64,000 nt of DNA from Ignatzschineria sp. (GTDB taxonomy: Bacteria > Pseudomonadota > Gammaproteobacteria > Cardiobacteriales > Wohlfahrtiimonadaceae). The position numbers were made by a program, and so were the translations under genes. The notes beneath the pieces were generated by a model, which saw only the letters and a program-made list of their open reading frames with translations, was not told where the DNA came from and searched no databases. Shown one piece after another: positions 63,900 to 64,000 of the stretch (the first letter of the stretch is position 1; every line of letters begins with the position of its first letter). The DNA is taken from contig JASLFU010000034.1 of assembly GCA_030150405.1 (NCBI GenBank), positions 62,001 through 126,000 on the forward strand, read 5' to 3'.

Positions 63900-64000
63900 A
63901 TCGCTCCCCTTTGAGCTAAAGAAAAGTTGAGTGTAAAGCAGATTATTTTGGGAGAAAAATTTAAGCTTTAAATAAAGAATCCTATGAGTATAGGAAATTT

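Overview
This is a chromosomal segment of a gammaproteobacterium with AT-leaning base composition. Family-level clues are a TorECAD trimethylamine N-oxide respiration operon, WaaC, MepA, Slt, RuvC/RuvA, GreA, a trigger factor with no clpPX next to it, and lipoate/thiamine genes. The mix of ordinary gammaproteobacterial housekeeping genes with several Bacillota-like metabolic genes would suit the Ignatzschineria/Wohlfahrtiimonas group. That placement is inferred from gene content, not demonstrated. I see no transposase, integrase, phage gene, CRISPR array or rRNA. The only tRNA is a tRNA-Leu(UAG).

Layout. 1-4.7 kb: 5' end of corA, a small acidic protein, grpE behind a very good heat-shock (sigma-32) promoter, a membrane-anchored cytochrome c with a long acidic tail, a glyoxalase-type protein, greA and an AI-2E family exporter. 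4.9-10.5 kb: RND efflux adaptor and pump, then the serine/threonine symporter sstT. 10.7-14.3 kb: lipB, azlCD, an AhpD-like protein, a VanZ-like protein and waaC. 14.6-20 kb: an arginine operon argC-argJ-argB-argD facing lysO. 20.2-28.5 kb: mepA, yebC-ruvC-ruvA, an isolated pdxS, then mutT, cinA, a DUF2726 protein and slt on the minus strand. 28.8-32.1 kb (minus): upp, grxD, proA, ahpD. 32.5-40 kb: a thioesterase, glpK-glpD of Bacillota type, and a TrpR/YerC-like regulator directly before a TrpXYZ-like ABC transporter. 40.1-47.2 kb: sprT, an epimerase-like protein, torE-torC-torA-torD and a small metallochaperone. 47.2-50.6 kb: mtnN, an aromatic amino acid permease behind a Trp attenuator, and a DUF805 protein. 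50.8-58.4 kb: SDR, FrnE/DsbA-like, thioesterase, a small lipoprotein, rpsU, tig, tRNA-Leu, pirin, nitroreductase and a DUF819 transporter. 58.5-64 kb: rnd, thiM-thiE-thiD and an Na+/H+ antiporter.

Most striking observation. The 200-base leader of the aroP-like permease (48.24-48.45 kb) contains what looks like a complete classical Trp attenuator. It has a 19-codon leader ORF with tandem Trp codons followed by Arg (KLWWRAFF), a 1:2 hairpin starting at the base after the Trp codons, a 2:3 antiterminator (ACGGGC with GCCCGT) and a 3:4 intrinsic terminator (GCCCGT with ACGGGC, then seven T). This is trpL-type logic placed on a transporter gene. The same window has a TrpR-fold regulator next to a TrpX-type ABC importer, so two tryptophan-linked uptake systems may lie 10 kb apart.

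How the genes work together. The window mainly combines amino-acid supply (de novo Arg and Pro; import of Ser/Thr, aromatics and perhaps Trp; export of Lys and branched-chain amino acids), glycerol use (glpKD), anaerobic TMAO respiration (tor), thiamine salvage (thiMED) and PLP synthesis by PdxS. Stress and repair genes (grpE, tig, ahpD, grxD, mutT, ruvCA) and envelope genes (mepA, slt, waaC) fill the rest. Comparisons to reference proteins are from memory and were not computed.
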